The notes under the pieces are model-generated. The model saw nothing but the letters and a program-made list of their open reading frames with translations, had not been told where the DNA came from and ran no database searches. DNA of 64,000 nucleotides, from the NCBI GenBank assembly GCA_022264855.1, contig JABYQU010000010.1:62001-126000 (forward strand). The letters run 5' to 3'. Position 1 is the stretch's first letter, and every line of letters starts with the position of its first letter. The position numbers were made by a program, and so were the translations under genes. This DNA is from Lenzites betulinus (Eukaryota > Basidiomycota > Agaricomycetes > Polyporales > Polyporaceae). Below are positions 10,590 to 20,858 of this stretch, one piece after another.

Positions 10590-12795
10590 TACTCGCGGGC
10601 TGTGGTGGCATGACCGGCGAGGTCGCCGCGCCTGCGTAGCGTGAAGCACCCGTCCATGGGTCATTGGTCGCCGGGGCAGCCGGGGGGCGTAGGCGCAGCG
10701 GACTGCGCACGGTACCTCGAAGCACCTAAGACTGAAGTTCGGTGAATGCCGACACTACCTATAATTGGTGACGTACCGGTGAAGGGATCCATATAATCCG
10801 ATCCGCCACCTGATGCCGAGGCCTGTGAGGCCTGGTATCTCGACGCACCTTTGGGGGAATCAGCTCGGCGACAAGGTCGGCCGTCAGATTGGCACTCACC
10901 GGTGTATGGGTCCGAGTATTGTTGACTTGGGGCGCCAAGAGTGACACCGGAGGCGTTCTTCTCGATGAACCGCACGACCTCATCTAGATAACTCAAGGGA
11001 AGATCGTTGCTTTCGAGGAAGCGTTGCGCAGCGGTGTATGGGTTCTCTGGGGCACGGGTTGAGTACGCCTGTGGTCGCATATGTACGACGCAAACTTACC
11101 ACTTGCATTGTACGGAAGCTTCAGTGGCGGGACACCTTCCTGGACGTCGACGTCGAAGACATAGTCGTACTCTCGGCCCTTATAAAGCTGTTTGCGTCCC
11201 GAGCCGACCGCATCCACGACGTCGCCCATTTTCTGCCAGCTTGACGAAGCATTGTCCCACTGCGAAGAAGAGCAAATCTCAGGAGACCTGTCCAAACGGG
11301 TCAATCGCCAGATGCGCGTACTTCATGGGCCTCTACGCTTTCGCCGCGCCTGATCATCTTCACCTCGCCCGATTTCTTGCCTGGATGACCGTCAGTTTTC
11401 GTTGTCCGTCACTTACCCGCGCCATACCGCCGACGCACCTGGCTGCGTCAACGCTTCTGGCCCGGGCAGATCAGACTTCTTGACGTCGCCGATCTGCTGG
11501 GCAGGAAGCGCCTGCGACGCGACGAGGTCGTCGAACGTCTTGAGCTGTTCTCCCGTCGCCCAGCGGTCCTCCTCCGACGTGAAGACGCGGACGATGCCAT
11601 CGCTGCAGCCGGTCACGATATCACCGTTCGGCATCGTCGACACGGTCCATACGGAGATGGCGGGGTGGACGAGTGTCTGGGCGCATTCACTGTCTGTGGC
11701 GGTTGCAATTGCGCTCAGAGAAGTCGTGAGAGAACGGGCGGAGGGCGAGTTACTAACCTCGCCAGATGCGGACTGTCCGGTCCTCACCACCTGACACGAT
11801 GTCGCCGTTGGGGAGGACGGAAATGCTGTAGACGAAAGACGTGTGACCTGATAGGGTATACACGCAGTCGCCCTCCATGGTCCAGATCCGAATTTCGCTG
11901 CGGGAGGAGGGTCTAGACCGGTGCGCGTAAACAGCCGCCCTGGCACGTACCTGTCGTTCGAGCATGATGCGAAGCCGATGTCAGTAATCAAGGCCAGACC
12001 GCGCACGGCTTGCGTGTGTCCGGGATATGTGCGGACGTTCTTGTGCTGCTTCCATAGCTTGATAGTGTTGTCCGCCGAACCTTCGCACGTCCGTTGTCAA
12101 TTACGCGTCAAAACGTGCTTACCGGCGCGACAAACCTGTCAGAAATTGGCCGCCATCGATAGCCAAGACAGTCCAGACGGACTGCTGGTGCCCGACGAGG
12201 TCGTACAGCAGCTGAAGTCCTTCCATACCTTCGCGGTGCTTTGGACGGATGGAACGGTGTAAAACGACTGCGAGAGGAAGTGGCGCAGGAAATACGCACC
12301 TGTCCCACGAGCCGGAGATGATTGTGCCGTCTTCTGCGGTGTGCAGCGCGCACACGTTCTCTGTGTGACCGAGGAGGAAGAAATTGGGCTCGCCCTTTGT
12401 GCTCGGGAGCGCGAACACGTTGATCACTGTGTCCTGCCCGCCGGTGACCGCATACCCTGCGCCGCGCGATGAGCCGCGCGTCCCGGGAGGCTGAGCCACT
12501 AGCCGAGTGGATCACTCACCTTCTGGGGCACCTGGCGCCGGCGGTAGATACGCGACGGCTTAAATGAACCTGGAGACAGCCTGGAGAGTGGCGGACTGGG
12601 CGAAGGGGGCACCGGCAGGCCGTGTCCAGACGATCGCGGTCGTATCGCGCGAGGCGGAGAGAATGAAATCGTCAGTGGGTGCGACGACAGCCCTGACCTA
12701 AGCACGGTGAGCGGTGGGGCGCGAGAGGGAGCTCGCGGGCAGGGACACACATCGGAGGAGTGGGCAGCGAGCGAGGCCGACAGCTTGTACGGCAT
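10590..12795 (-). pseudogene. DOA1: DOA1/PLAA homologue, truncated (WD40 + PFU, no PUL)
   Basis: Homologue of Doa1/Ufd3 (PLAA), the WD40 ubiquitin-binding cofactor of Cdc48. The start at 12795 reads MPYKLSASLAAHSSDV. Later exons give FILSASRDTTAIVW, GYAVTGGQDTVINVF, VCALHTAEDGTIISGSWD, DNTIKLWKQHKNVRTYPGHT, DCVYTLSGHTSFVYSISVLP, GDIVSGGEDRTVRIWR and GDIVTGCSDGIVRVF. The PFU domain lies at about 11245-10895 (YDYVFDVDVQEGVPPLKLPY, then NPYTAAQRFLESNDLPLSYL, then FIEKNASGV). Asp-Pro-x-Thr-Gly repeats follow to about 10610, ending at a GTAAGT donor. The C-terminal PUL domain should come next but is missing: 300 bp of unrelated sequence and then the 80-bp satellite occupy its place. An in-frame TAA (12560-12562) also interrupts SRFI-AVAYLPP in the first coding block, with no plausible intron to remove it. 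Confidence 0.75.
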
Positions 12796-13959
12796 TGCGG
12801 GGGCGGCGGCGGTCGTGAGCGGATCGTGAAGGAGCGAGAGAGAGTCTGGGCGTGTGCGGAGGATAGTCTCCGTTGCTGACCATAATAGATCAAGACGATA
12901 GTCTATCTTTTTCGCGCTGAAACTTCACGGGCGCGTGCGGTACGTTTCGGCGTGCGTATCGGCGAGGTTTCCGGGCGTGCTCGATGCGATGAGACGAGGG
13001 GGCGAGGGGGCGAAGACAAGGCGGCGGCGGGGTCGCTGTACATGCAGAGTCAGTCGGCGGGGCAGCGCGAGGTCTTGATCACGAACATACCATTGTGGGC
13101 ACCGGCGGACGTCGTACGTGAGGCGGTATGGGTAGCAGGGGGGTACGTGATGTGGGCGCAAGCGATGCCGAGTGCACGAGCACGTCTCCCTGTCTATGCT
13201 GCCCGCGCGGGCGTTTTGCGGAAGATGCTCGCTCGCGGCGCTGCGGGGGCACTTGGTGTCGCCTGCATTACTTTCGGGTGGATTCCCTGTTCGCCACCGA
13301 GGGGTTTGCCGTCTGCGGAGACGGAGTAGATTGAGTTGATCAGTGTCCGGATGGCGCAAGTCGCGAGTCGCAAGCGCGGATACGCACCGAGGGTATGCTG
13401 CATTGCTAGAGCGTGTTAAGCTTAAGCACGCGCGGGGGCGACTGTGTTCAGCGCGGGCGGTACATGGCAGACCATGGCAGAGTGCAGGACGGACATGCGT
13501 CACCAGTACTTGGGATCCACGTCGTCGCCCACAACGCCCCAGCCGAGTCGCTCCACAGCATGGGAAGATCGGCGCGCGATATGCATATTCCCCAGCGCGC
13601 GCAGCAATTGGCCGGCCACTTGCTGCGCGATGCCCGCTGACCTGGGCACGGAAGCGGACGAAGATGGATGCACGTTGACGGTGCCATTGCCTCGCGCGAG
13701 ATCGATGCCGCGCATAATACACATGACCAGACAGTAGTACGTAGGGTATGTACACCATGCTCTAACGAGCCCCGGAGACGTGGAAAGTCGCGTCCAGGGA
13801 GATACGGAGGTGCAGTAGTCTATGCCTTGCACTGAGTGCGAGTTTGAAAGTAAGAAGCGCCCAACCTTCGGGATAAGCGCTTGTCGACAGATTCTAGCAC
13901 GTGGTCGGGTAATGTGTCTAAGTGCCACAGCGAAATCGTTTGATTCGTGCCACGACAAT
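12796..13959. other. Unresolved minus-strand open frames
   Basis: Several overlapping minus-strand frames are open here. One reads GIDLARGNGTVNVHP, then GIAQQVAGQLLRALGNMHIA (about 13700-13560); another reads IRTLINSIYSVSADGKPLGG (about 13365-13305). I could not join them into one gene or assign a family. They may be exons of a decayed gene in keeping with the relics to the left. The gap also serves as the upstream region of the divergent DOA1-like and H3-tail genes. Confidence 0.3.
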
Positions 13960-15749
13960 ATGGCCCGGACAAAACAGACAGCGTCGCGGAGCACAGGGGG
14001 CGACGCGCCATTGCGGGCATTAAGTGAACCAGGTACATTCCTGTACAGCGTGTATATATACTGTTCACTCACTCCAAACCGTTGTCTGACACGCATCACA
14101 GCTCGCCAGCGCACATTGGCAGCCGCTACGAGCGCGGAAAAAGCTTCTCGGAAACAGACAAAAGTGACATCGCGTTCACGCCGCACCACGTCTCGCAGGC
14201 AAACAATCACAACCCCTCAGGCGTGTTCGAAAGACGCGAACGAAGGCATAGAACGCCATGACAACGTACGATTCAGTGCCACTCAACTGCACCCGTGCTA
14301 ATAGACATATGACAGTTTTGTTTTATTTGTCAAAATGGAGGCGACACCATTGAATGCTCCAACTGTCCTCGGGTCATGTGTTTCGATCACGTACCGATAG
14401 TGAAGACGATCACTGCCGAACAGCTCCAAGACATTTGGTTTCTATGCACCGCCTGTCATGCAGAGGAGGAGTATCGTCCACCGAAACATGCCGTTTGCTT
14501 AACGAGCTCACAGAAGGCAGGAACAGATCACCCTCGCGCTTATATCGTACGTATCAGGTGTACTTTCATGCAACCACTGACACTGTTCCCAGGGATTCTA
14601 CCACGTCAAAGACGGCATTCGTACTCCGGTATTCGACCGTGCCACCACGTTCGTTGCGAAGTATACTGTTGGACGACATGCGAGGTGCAACACATCGGAG
14701 ACAGCAATAATTCACTTACGATTGCGGGGTATTCCAGACCGAGGTAGTGTCGCGCAGCAAGTGTATACGGCGTTGTCCGGATACTTTGTCGACGACGACG
14801 AGCCTAAGTTGACATACTTGGACATCGAATTCGACATTGAATCCGAGAGCGATGCTGCGAAACACAAGAAGCGTTTGGAGCGTGCACTAGCCCCGCTCGC
14901 GAAGTAAGTAATGCAACCAGTGCGGCTCACAGATACTTATACGGCTTCTCACAGACTGTCAGGAACTCGTGTTTTGCTATATGTCAACACACACTCGCAA
15001 GACACTGCCGGAACTCTGTATTATGGCACAGATGCAGCGGCGCCCACAAACGAAATGGTAAGCGGCCACATTTATACCTAAAATAACCTTGTACTGACCC
15101 ACGTAGTGGTTCGCAACGCTGCTCCCTAAGAGCGTACACGCTGTACTAGCCGCACAGCAGACTGATGTTTTTATGTTATGCTGCGGCGCTCTCGTGTCTC
15201 GGGGGTGTGGCCTGGATACCCTGCAAGCCTACATTCAGGAGACGTGCGTCGTAATGTGTTCAATCGCAGAGTATTGTTGACTGATTGCCCTGTAGAGCAT
15301 ACGTCCGACGGATGTTCGCATTTGAAAGCACAGCGTTTATGGCTACACTCGGATCATCGTTCTTCACCACATACGCCTTGAAGTTCCTCATCGAATGCGT
15401 CAAGTTCGACGACCACCAATTTGGCGCAATTCTTAATCAGTCACTGAACCTCTCGCGACATAGCAACGTTCTCGTTCTGCACGCAGCCAATGAGTGGAGC
15501 ACGGTGACAACACGCCAGTACTTTTGGTGGAACGCCACGGTCAGGCCAGGAGGCGTACCTCTCCCGGAACAATGCCCTGCCTGTCACAATCTCTACAAGA
15601 TGAAGGTCCGTTGGCGAAATGGAACAGGCATGGCGACATGTACTACGAAGGGATGTACGTATACATTGACGTACGCAGAACCGAAGCAGGATCGGAGCGT
15701 GGTAGACGTGAAGGGCGTAGAAGGGAAGTGGCTCGTGCGTAGCCTGTAG
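13960..15749 (+). CDS. Histone H3-tail mimic fused to PHD-like finger and zinc ribbon
   Basis: Seven exons (13960-14032, 14102-14265, 14316-14546, 14593-14903, 14955-15057, 15107-15243, 15296-15749) join in phase at GT-AG introns into a 490-residue protein without breaks. Residues 2-8 are ARTKQTA and residues 11-14 STGG, as in the histone H3 tail. By H3 numbering K4, S10, T11, A15 and P16 are kept, while R8 is Ser, K9 Arg, K14 Asp and R17 Leu. A basic Ser/Thr linker follows. Exon 3 encodes a PHD-like finger: FCFICQNGGDTIECSNCPRV, MCFDHV, then FLCTACH. The middle (exons 4-6) contains a hydrophobic DVFMLCCGALV segment. The C-terminus has a CxxC...CxxxxC zinc ribbon (EQCPACHNLYK, then CTTKGC). 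I recall related Agaricomycete proteins of unknown function. Chromatin binding or competition for H3K4 readers and writers is inference. Confidence 0.8.
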
Positions 15750-15989
15750 ACACCTAACTGTCATTTCTGCGTACGTGGACAAGATTGATGGAGCGAGGTG
15801 TTTTCTATCTCAGGCGCCTTGCCAGTGTGGCAAACCAATAACGATACAGTATGGGACAGAGTGCATCACATTAAACGAACTGTACCAAGGACATGAGGCT
15901 ATTTACAGTTTAAAGAAAGGCTCAGGCTGTTCAACTGCACGGTCCGTTACCGGCGCATCGGTGTGCAAGATGGTCTGGCACGACCGCGC

Positions 15990-16215
15990 TGAAATACGGC
16001 GTGGCGCGGTGCAGTGCGGCGTGGTCGAGCCAGAGTCGGGCGTGGCGCGGCGCTGTGCGGTCGGGTCGAGCAAGGGTGCGGTGCGACGCTGTGCGGCGCG
16101 GTCGAGCCAGAGTCAGGTGTGGCGCGGTGCTGTGCGGTCGGGGTCAGCAACAGGAGTGATCAAAAACGCTGCGTCGCGCCGTGCACGACGGTCGAGCAAG
16201 GGTGTGGTGCGATGT
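15990..16215 (+). repeat. Degenerate GC-rich tandem repeats (about 38 bp)
   Basis: Around five imperfect copies of a unit like GGTCGAG(c/a)CA(g)AG..GTG(c/t)GGCGC...CTGTGC follow the H3-tail gene. A second small pair lies at about 16500-16560, where GACAAAGCGTCGTCGGGGAT occurs twice, 36 bp apart. No coding sequence is apparent. Confidence 0.6.
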
Positions 16216-18809
16216 TCATGCCGTGATGCCATATCGTCGGCGGCACTACGAGGAGCGGTTCGGGGGGCGGGCGGGTTTTGGAGGGAGCGGTTCGGTCGGG
16301 TGAGGCGCAGTTTGGCGGGACGAGCGGTTGGCAGGATGCGGTGTGGCGGCGGGAGTCCACAATTGGAATTCGGCGCAGTGGCGTGCAGACATGCGCGAGG
16401 CGTGCAGCGGTTTGTTTCCTTTCGGTGTCGCACGGAGCGGTGTGCATGGGGGCGCGGGAAGTCTACAGGAGACAAAGGGGTTGTGTCGTGATATGGGGCG
16501 ACACAAAGCGTCGTCGGGGATTGTGGGGCCGAGACAAAGCGTCGTCGGGGATCGCGGGGCCGCGAGATGCCGCGCGGGGCCATGCCAAACGGAGTGTGTA
16601 GGAAGCCTATCGCACAAATATCAATTAGCTTTCTGTCGGCTTTCCTCTTAGCTGATAGGCCGCCTATCCTTGCAACTATCGCCGTAGCCGATACTGACTG
16701 GATTGTTTGTCTTTCGGGCGTCTTTTTGAGAGCAGAATAGTCCAACGATTGTTTGGCTACCGCGGCCGTTTACCATAAATCTCAGCCGCACGGATAGCCA
16801 ACCATTCAGTGTCCTATCTGGGAACATAGCTGGTTAACAATGGGGCCATAATCAGGGGGAGCGAAAGGCAGGTCATATGTTACCTACAGGGTATATTTCG
16901 GTGTGGCTGATATGTGTTGAGGGATAGCTTTAATCTTCGGGCATGGGAAATTGTAGGTTTATTGAGGGAATATGTAAAATATAGGCGCAGTTTCAGTGTG
17001 CACAAAAGGTATGGTGTGGTCTACCTATCAACAGTCAATCGGTGAGGGAGAGAGCGAGTGTACAGTTTTACCTATCTGGGTGGATGAGTGAGGAGTGAAA
17101 CGTCCGGGACGGATAACCTTCCCGCGCGCGTGATATTAGCGCAAAGGCCACGCGGGAGGAAATCCCAGGCCTGCATTTCCCTCTCACTTCGCCCCCTCCG
17201 ATACCACGCCCTGCCCGTTGTGCGTTCCGCATTTCCACCGTGCAGACGCGGCGTGCTCGCCTTTTAAGTCGAGCCCCAAACCCTTTCGCTCCTTACGACG
17301 TCCCTCTACGCCGCTCACGTAGCGGGCACAACCTAGTGCCATATCGCCTGCCAGCATATGACGGGGGATACGTATGCTATCACACCCGGCGCAGGGCGAG
17401 GGGGAGGGCGAATGCAATCATCTTCGGCCTTCCCCGTTTTGCAACATGAATCGTCAGACGAGAGGTCAGCTGTGCCCAGAGCTGCACGCGCCGGGCCGTC
17501 AATGTCTAGCCCAGAAGCAGGCGTCCGCGAGGGCCAGCCCTATCAGCATTCATTTCGGATGACCTCGCCGGTCGCAGAGAAAGGTCGTCAGGCACATCTA
17601 TCTCGCATGCGGGCAGAGTATGCACTGCCTCTGGGGATCTGTCTACGCCTGCGCCTGGGTCTGAACATCCTTTTCAGCGGCGGTTCCCCGGTGCTCAGAA
17701 ATCGTGGAGAGTCGGGGGATACGCCGGTAGATGCCTTCGAGAAGGCCAGGATCACATGTGTAAGCGAGGCTGTATCTTCGTCGGCGGCCCCCTGCATGCT
17801 ATTCTTGCCGACACTCGTGCCGTCCCCATGCTTCTCACATGAGGTATCTCAAAGTCAGGCGCCCCCGACGTCTCAGTACTTCATCCCTCGCGTTCGCAGG
17901 TGCAACGATTTCCTGGGTAGTTCACTGTCAATCCCAACAAACTCGTCACTGCAATCGACACTCCCGTACAGCAGTACGAGTGTGCTGGAATCCCCCTAGA
18001 TCCCATCTATAACCGCCGAGCGTTCACGAAACTGCGGCAGGACACCACGTTGTTGCTGCACGATTCTCGTGTCATCTGGCGGACAGATTGGGTAACTGCG
18101 GAGTGCAATTATTCGTGCCGTGCTTCGCTCTTTGCATTGATTTCACGGCAAGTGAACTTTCCAAGTTACAGGACAAGCGCTACCTCTGCGAGGGCGCTTT
18201 CATTGCGGTGTGCGTGTGCTCACGTTCCTCTTCTGTCCACAGCTGGTGTGCTTCTAAGACCTCCATAGTGTAGACAGGACGGCGGCCCAATGTGTGACGT
18301 GTGCGGCGGCAACCGTGGTGGTTTCCCCTCTCCCGCGTCGTAACTGAGGTATGTCCAACTGCTAACTCGTCTGCAGCGAGTATTGACAAGTTATATAACA
18401 GAGTAAACCTGCGGTATTGCCCTCGAGCAGTAACGAATTTATCAGACCAATGAACACGCGGGCTTACGTCGGGCGACTACGTACACCTGCCCACTGGGTA
18501 CTAGCTCAGGGTCCTCGGATCTCCGATACTCAAAGGATCGCACGCAGCTTCGGTCGTGAGTCCCGCCTCTCAAATGTATGATCGGTGCTGATGCCGCCCA
18601 TCTTCGCGTTCCGCAAGAAGTTCCACAACTTGTTCAAGCTCGTATGGGCTGCATCCGCCACCAAGCACTCAAGCCACAGAGAGGTGCGCCACACTGCACT
18701 GTACACTCATAAAAGCATCTCGAGGCGGAACGATGTAAACCACCATCCACCCCCTTCTGACTACCACCGACTGGCCTCGTATATCTGCTGTCCCCCAACC
18801 CACTCATAC
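16216..18809. other. No supported gene
   Basis: The stretch at 16600-17100 is AT-richer and holds a short inverted repeat (GATAGGC-C-GCCTATC, near 16652). Plus-strand frames at 17360-18270 are broken by many stops. One segment (about 18090-18200) reads VQLFVPCFALCIDFTASELS but cannot be placed in a gene. A decayed gene is possible. Confidence 0.4.
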
Positions 18810-19493
18810 ATGGCGGACTCTGTGGCGAACAACGCGGTGAACATCGGGGACGTCGCCGTCGGTGGCTTCGCGACAATCCTCGAAGTCACCGGCTGGCTCT
18901 ATAAGACATGGATCAAGCCTCGGCTTCCGTGTAGCCGCCTGGAAGCACTCGCCATTACATTCACGAACGTTCGCGCACTCGTACGGGACCGCGACCATGA
19001 CACCTTCAGGCTGAACCAGTGAGTGGGCTCCTTAGAATACTTGTCGCATCTTAGGTTACTGATCAAGTGACCGTGTTCGTTGTGTTCTTGTTTCCTGCCC
19101 AGGCTCGCAAAGAGACGCATATCGCTTCTTCGGCAGGCTAAACAAGCGGCATCGAGGACTCTGCTCCTGATACGATTCATCCCTATCGCCTACGGTGACA
19201 TTCAACGTAAATGCGACAAACTGGACGAAGACGTTCGCCAGTTCTTAAGCCACCTTCTTGGCCAACGTTCGTCCGCGCCACCGTACGCCACCGCGCGCCT
19301 GCAACCACCCACACTCACCTATCCTCCACCGCCACCGCCTCCCAACACATTCTCCTCTTCCGCCACCCTCTCTTCTGTCGCCACCCACTCCTCTATTGAC
19401 ACGTCTTCCGCGTCGTCTACGAACCAAATGGCCGTTGAGGTCATACCGCCGTCGCCACCTCGTCGAGGCTCGAGTGAAGACATGTACCGGTGA
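18810..19493 (+). CDS. Small helical protein of unknown function
   Basis: Two exons (18810-19018 and 19103-19493) join in phase at a GT-AG intron, giving 199 residues. The N-terminal 130 residues look helical and amphipathic (VNIGDVAVGGFATILEVTGW, then LEALAITFTNVRALVRD, then RTLLLIRFIPIAYGDIQRKC, DKLDEDVRQFLSHLL). The C-terminal 70 residues are Pro/Ser-rich with a run of seven prolines and PPSPPRRGSSED. I recognise no family with certainty. The arrangement of a short helical bundle with a disordered tail, next to a gene with an MLKL-type N-terminus, makes a similar helical domain conceivable, but this is inference. ATG 18810 is the first start in frame with the exon and keeps the hydrophobic helix. 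Confidence 0.5.
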
Positions 19494-20858
19494 CGCAGGC
19501 ACCATTGCACATCTATATTGGTGCGCGTCACTCTACTTTCTTTGACGATAGTAGCTAACCTTCCACGTGGACGCTAGATCAACAAAGACGCAGGACAGCG
19601 CTAATGCACGGCATGTGAAGAAGGTTTGCGGAGGGTGTAGAGACACAATGTACACAACCGTGACAAGGGATACATGGAACTGCCCGCGATTTTGCATTAG
19701 GACAAATACGACGTCAGTCTCAGCAGAGGAGAGACAGGCGTAGTGATGAGAGCGATGATGGGCAGGCAAGTTGGCGACCCCGACGTGCTCAGGGCTTTGG
19801 CGACATCGAGCTAGATCAGACTTACCTTCTGCCAGATGAAACAAAGTGCGTGCGGAATGACTCCACTGCTTCGCTACACAACCTGACTTTCCGTGGTCTA
19901 GGGGGTATAGTCGCTCTGAAGGAATTCGAGCACGAGGGGGGCCAGCGGGCTCCGACTTGAGCGAGTCGGCGATGTCCACGAGACCCAACGTCACGGTAGA
20001 TGCTGGCGATGACACTGACCTTCCGATTGCCTCAAGACAGTACATCGGAGGACAGTCTCCAGGCCGACGTGACCCCAATGACACTCCCGATGGCGTGAGT
20101 AGGCCAGCGAGTCATCCTACAGCGTCGTGAGTCGGCGGGCTGTTCGCCACGACGTCCGCGGCTAGCCTGAGGCGCAGGGAAGCAGCTGGGGAAAGGGGAG
20201 AGATAAGAGAGTTCTGGGCCAGAGAGAGCTTGTTAAAGTCCAAGCTAAACCGCTTCTAATGCTAGTTGCATGCAAACTTCGGATCAACTGTATACGAGGG
20301 AACGAAGATATCGGGATGGCGATTGAGGTGGACGACCAAGCTAGGACATGAACGCGAGAGGGACAGATATCCCACTCGCTGTCATGGTCTGTTCACCACG
20401 AGGGGCGTGGGTACACCGTCCGAGTCGGAGCAGACACGAGAGCAATTCGCCGAGCGGTGGGAAAAGAGGGAGGGAGCGGTCGGCTGCGAGTGTCATGCAA
20501 GGTGGCTGTATCAAGTAGGTCGCGTGCGCAAGAGCCTGACGGCCACGGGCGCGATCTAATAGATCTATAGCAGATATTATAGTCCTGGAGGCAAGGAACC
20601 CTCGGGAGGTTCTTGCCGGTTTCAAAGACGTTGAGACGGGGCCGACCACTTACTCACTCCGCTCAAAGAACAATTTGTTACCGGCGCATGTTACTAGCGT
20701 CCATTGCGTTACTAAACAACAAACCGTGTGTAATAAGTCCATAAACATTGTCGTAAGGTACATATGAAGAGACCTCAAGCCTCAATATCGGCAAGGCCGT
20801 GCCACTCCGGGACCCACTCTGATTTACCGTCCGAGCCTCTTCCGCTGTCTTTGTTCCA
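19494..20858. other. No supported gene
   Basis: Only short or weakly coding frames occur. A near-perfect stem (GGCAAGGAACC...GGTTCTTGCC) lies at about 20589-20616, downstream of the minus-strand gene that ends at 20859. It could form a hairpin in RNA, but nothing else supports a function. Confidence 0.4.

Noticed and set aside
16113..16745. A 210-residue minus-strand open frame
   Set aside because: It runs over the GC-rich tandem repeats with Arg/Pro/Thr-rich low-complexity content and no motif.
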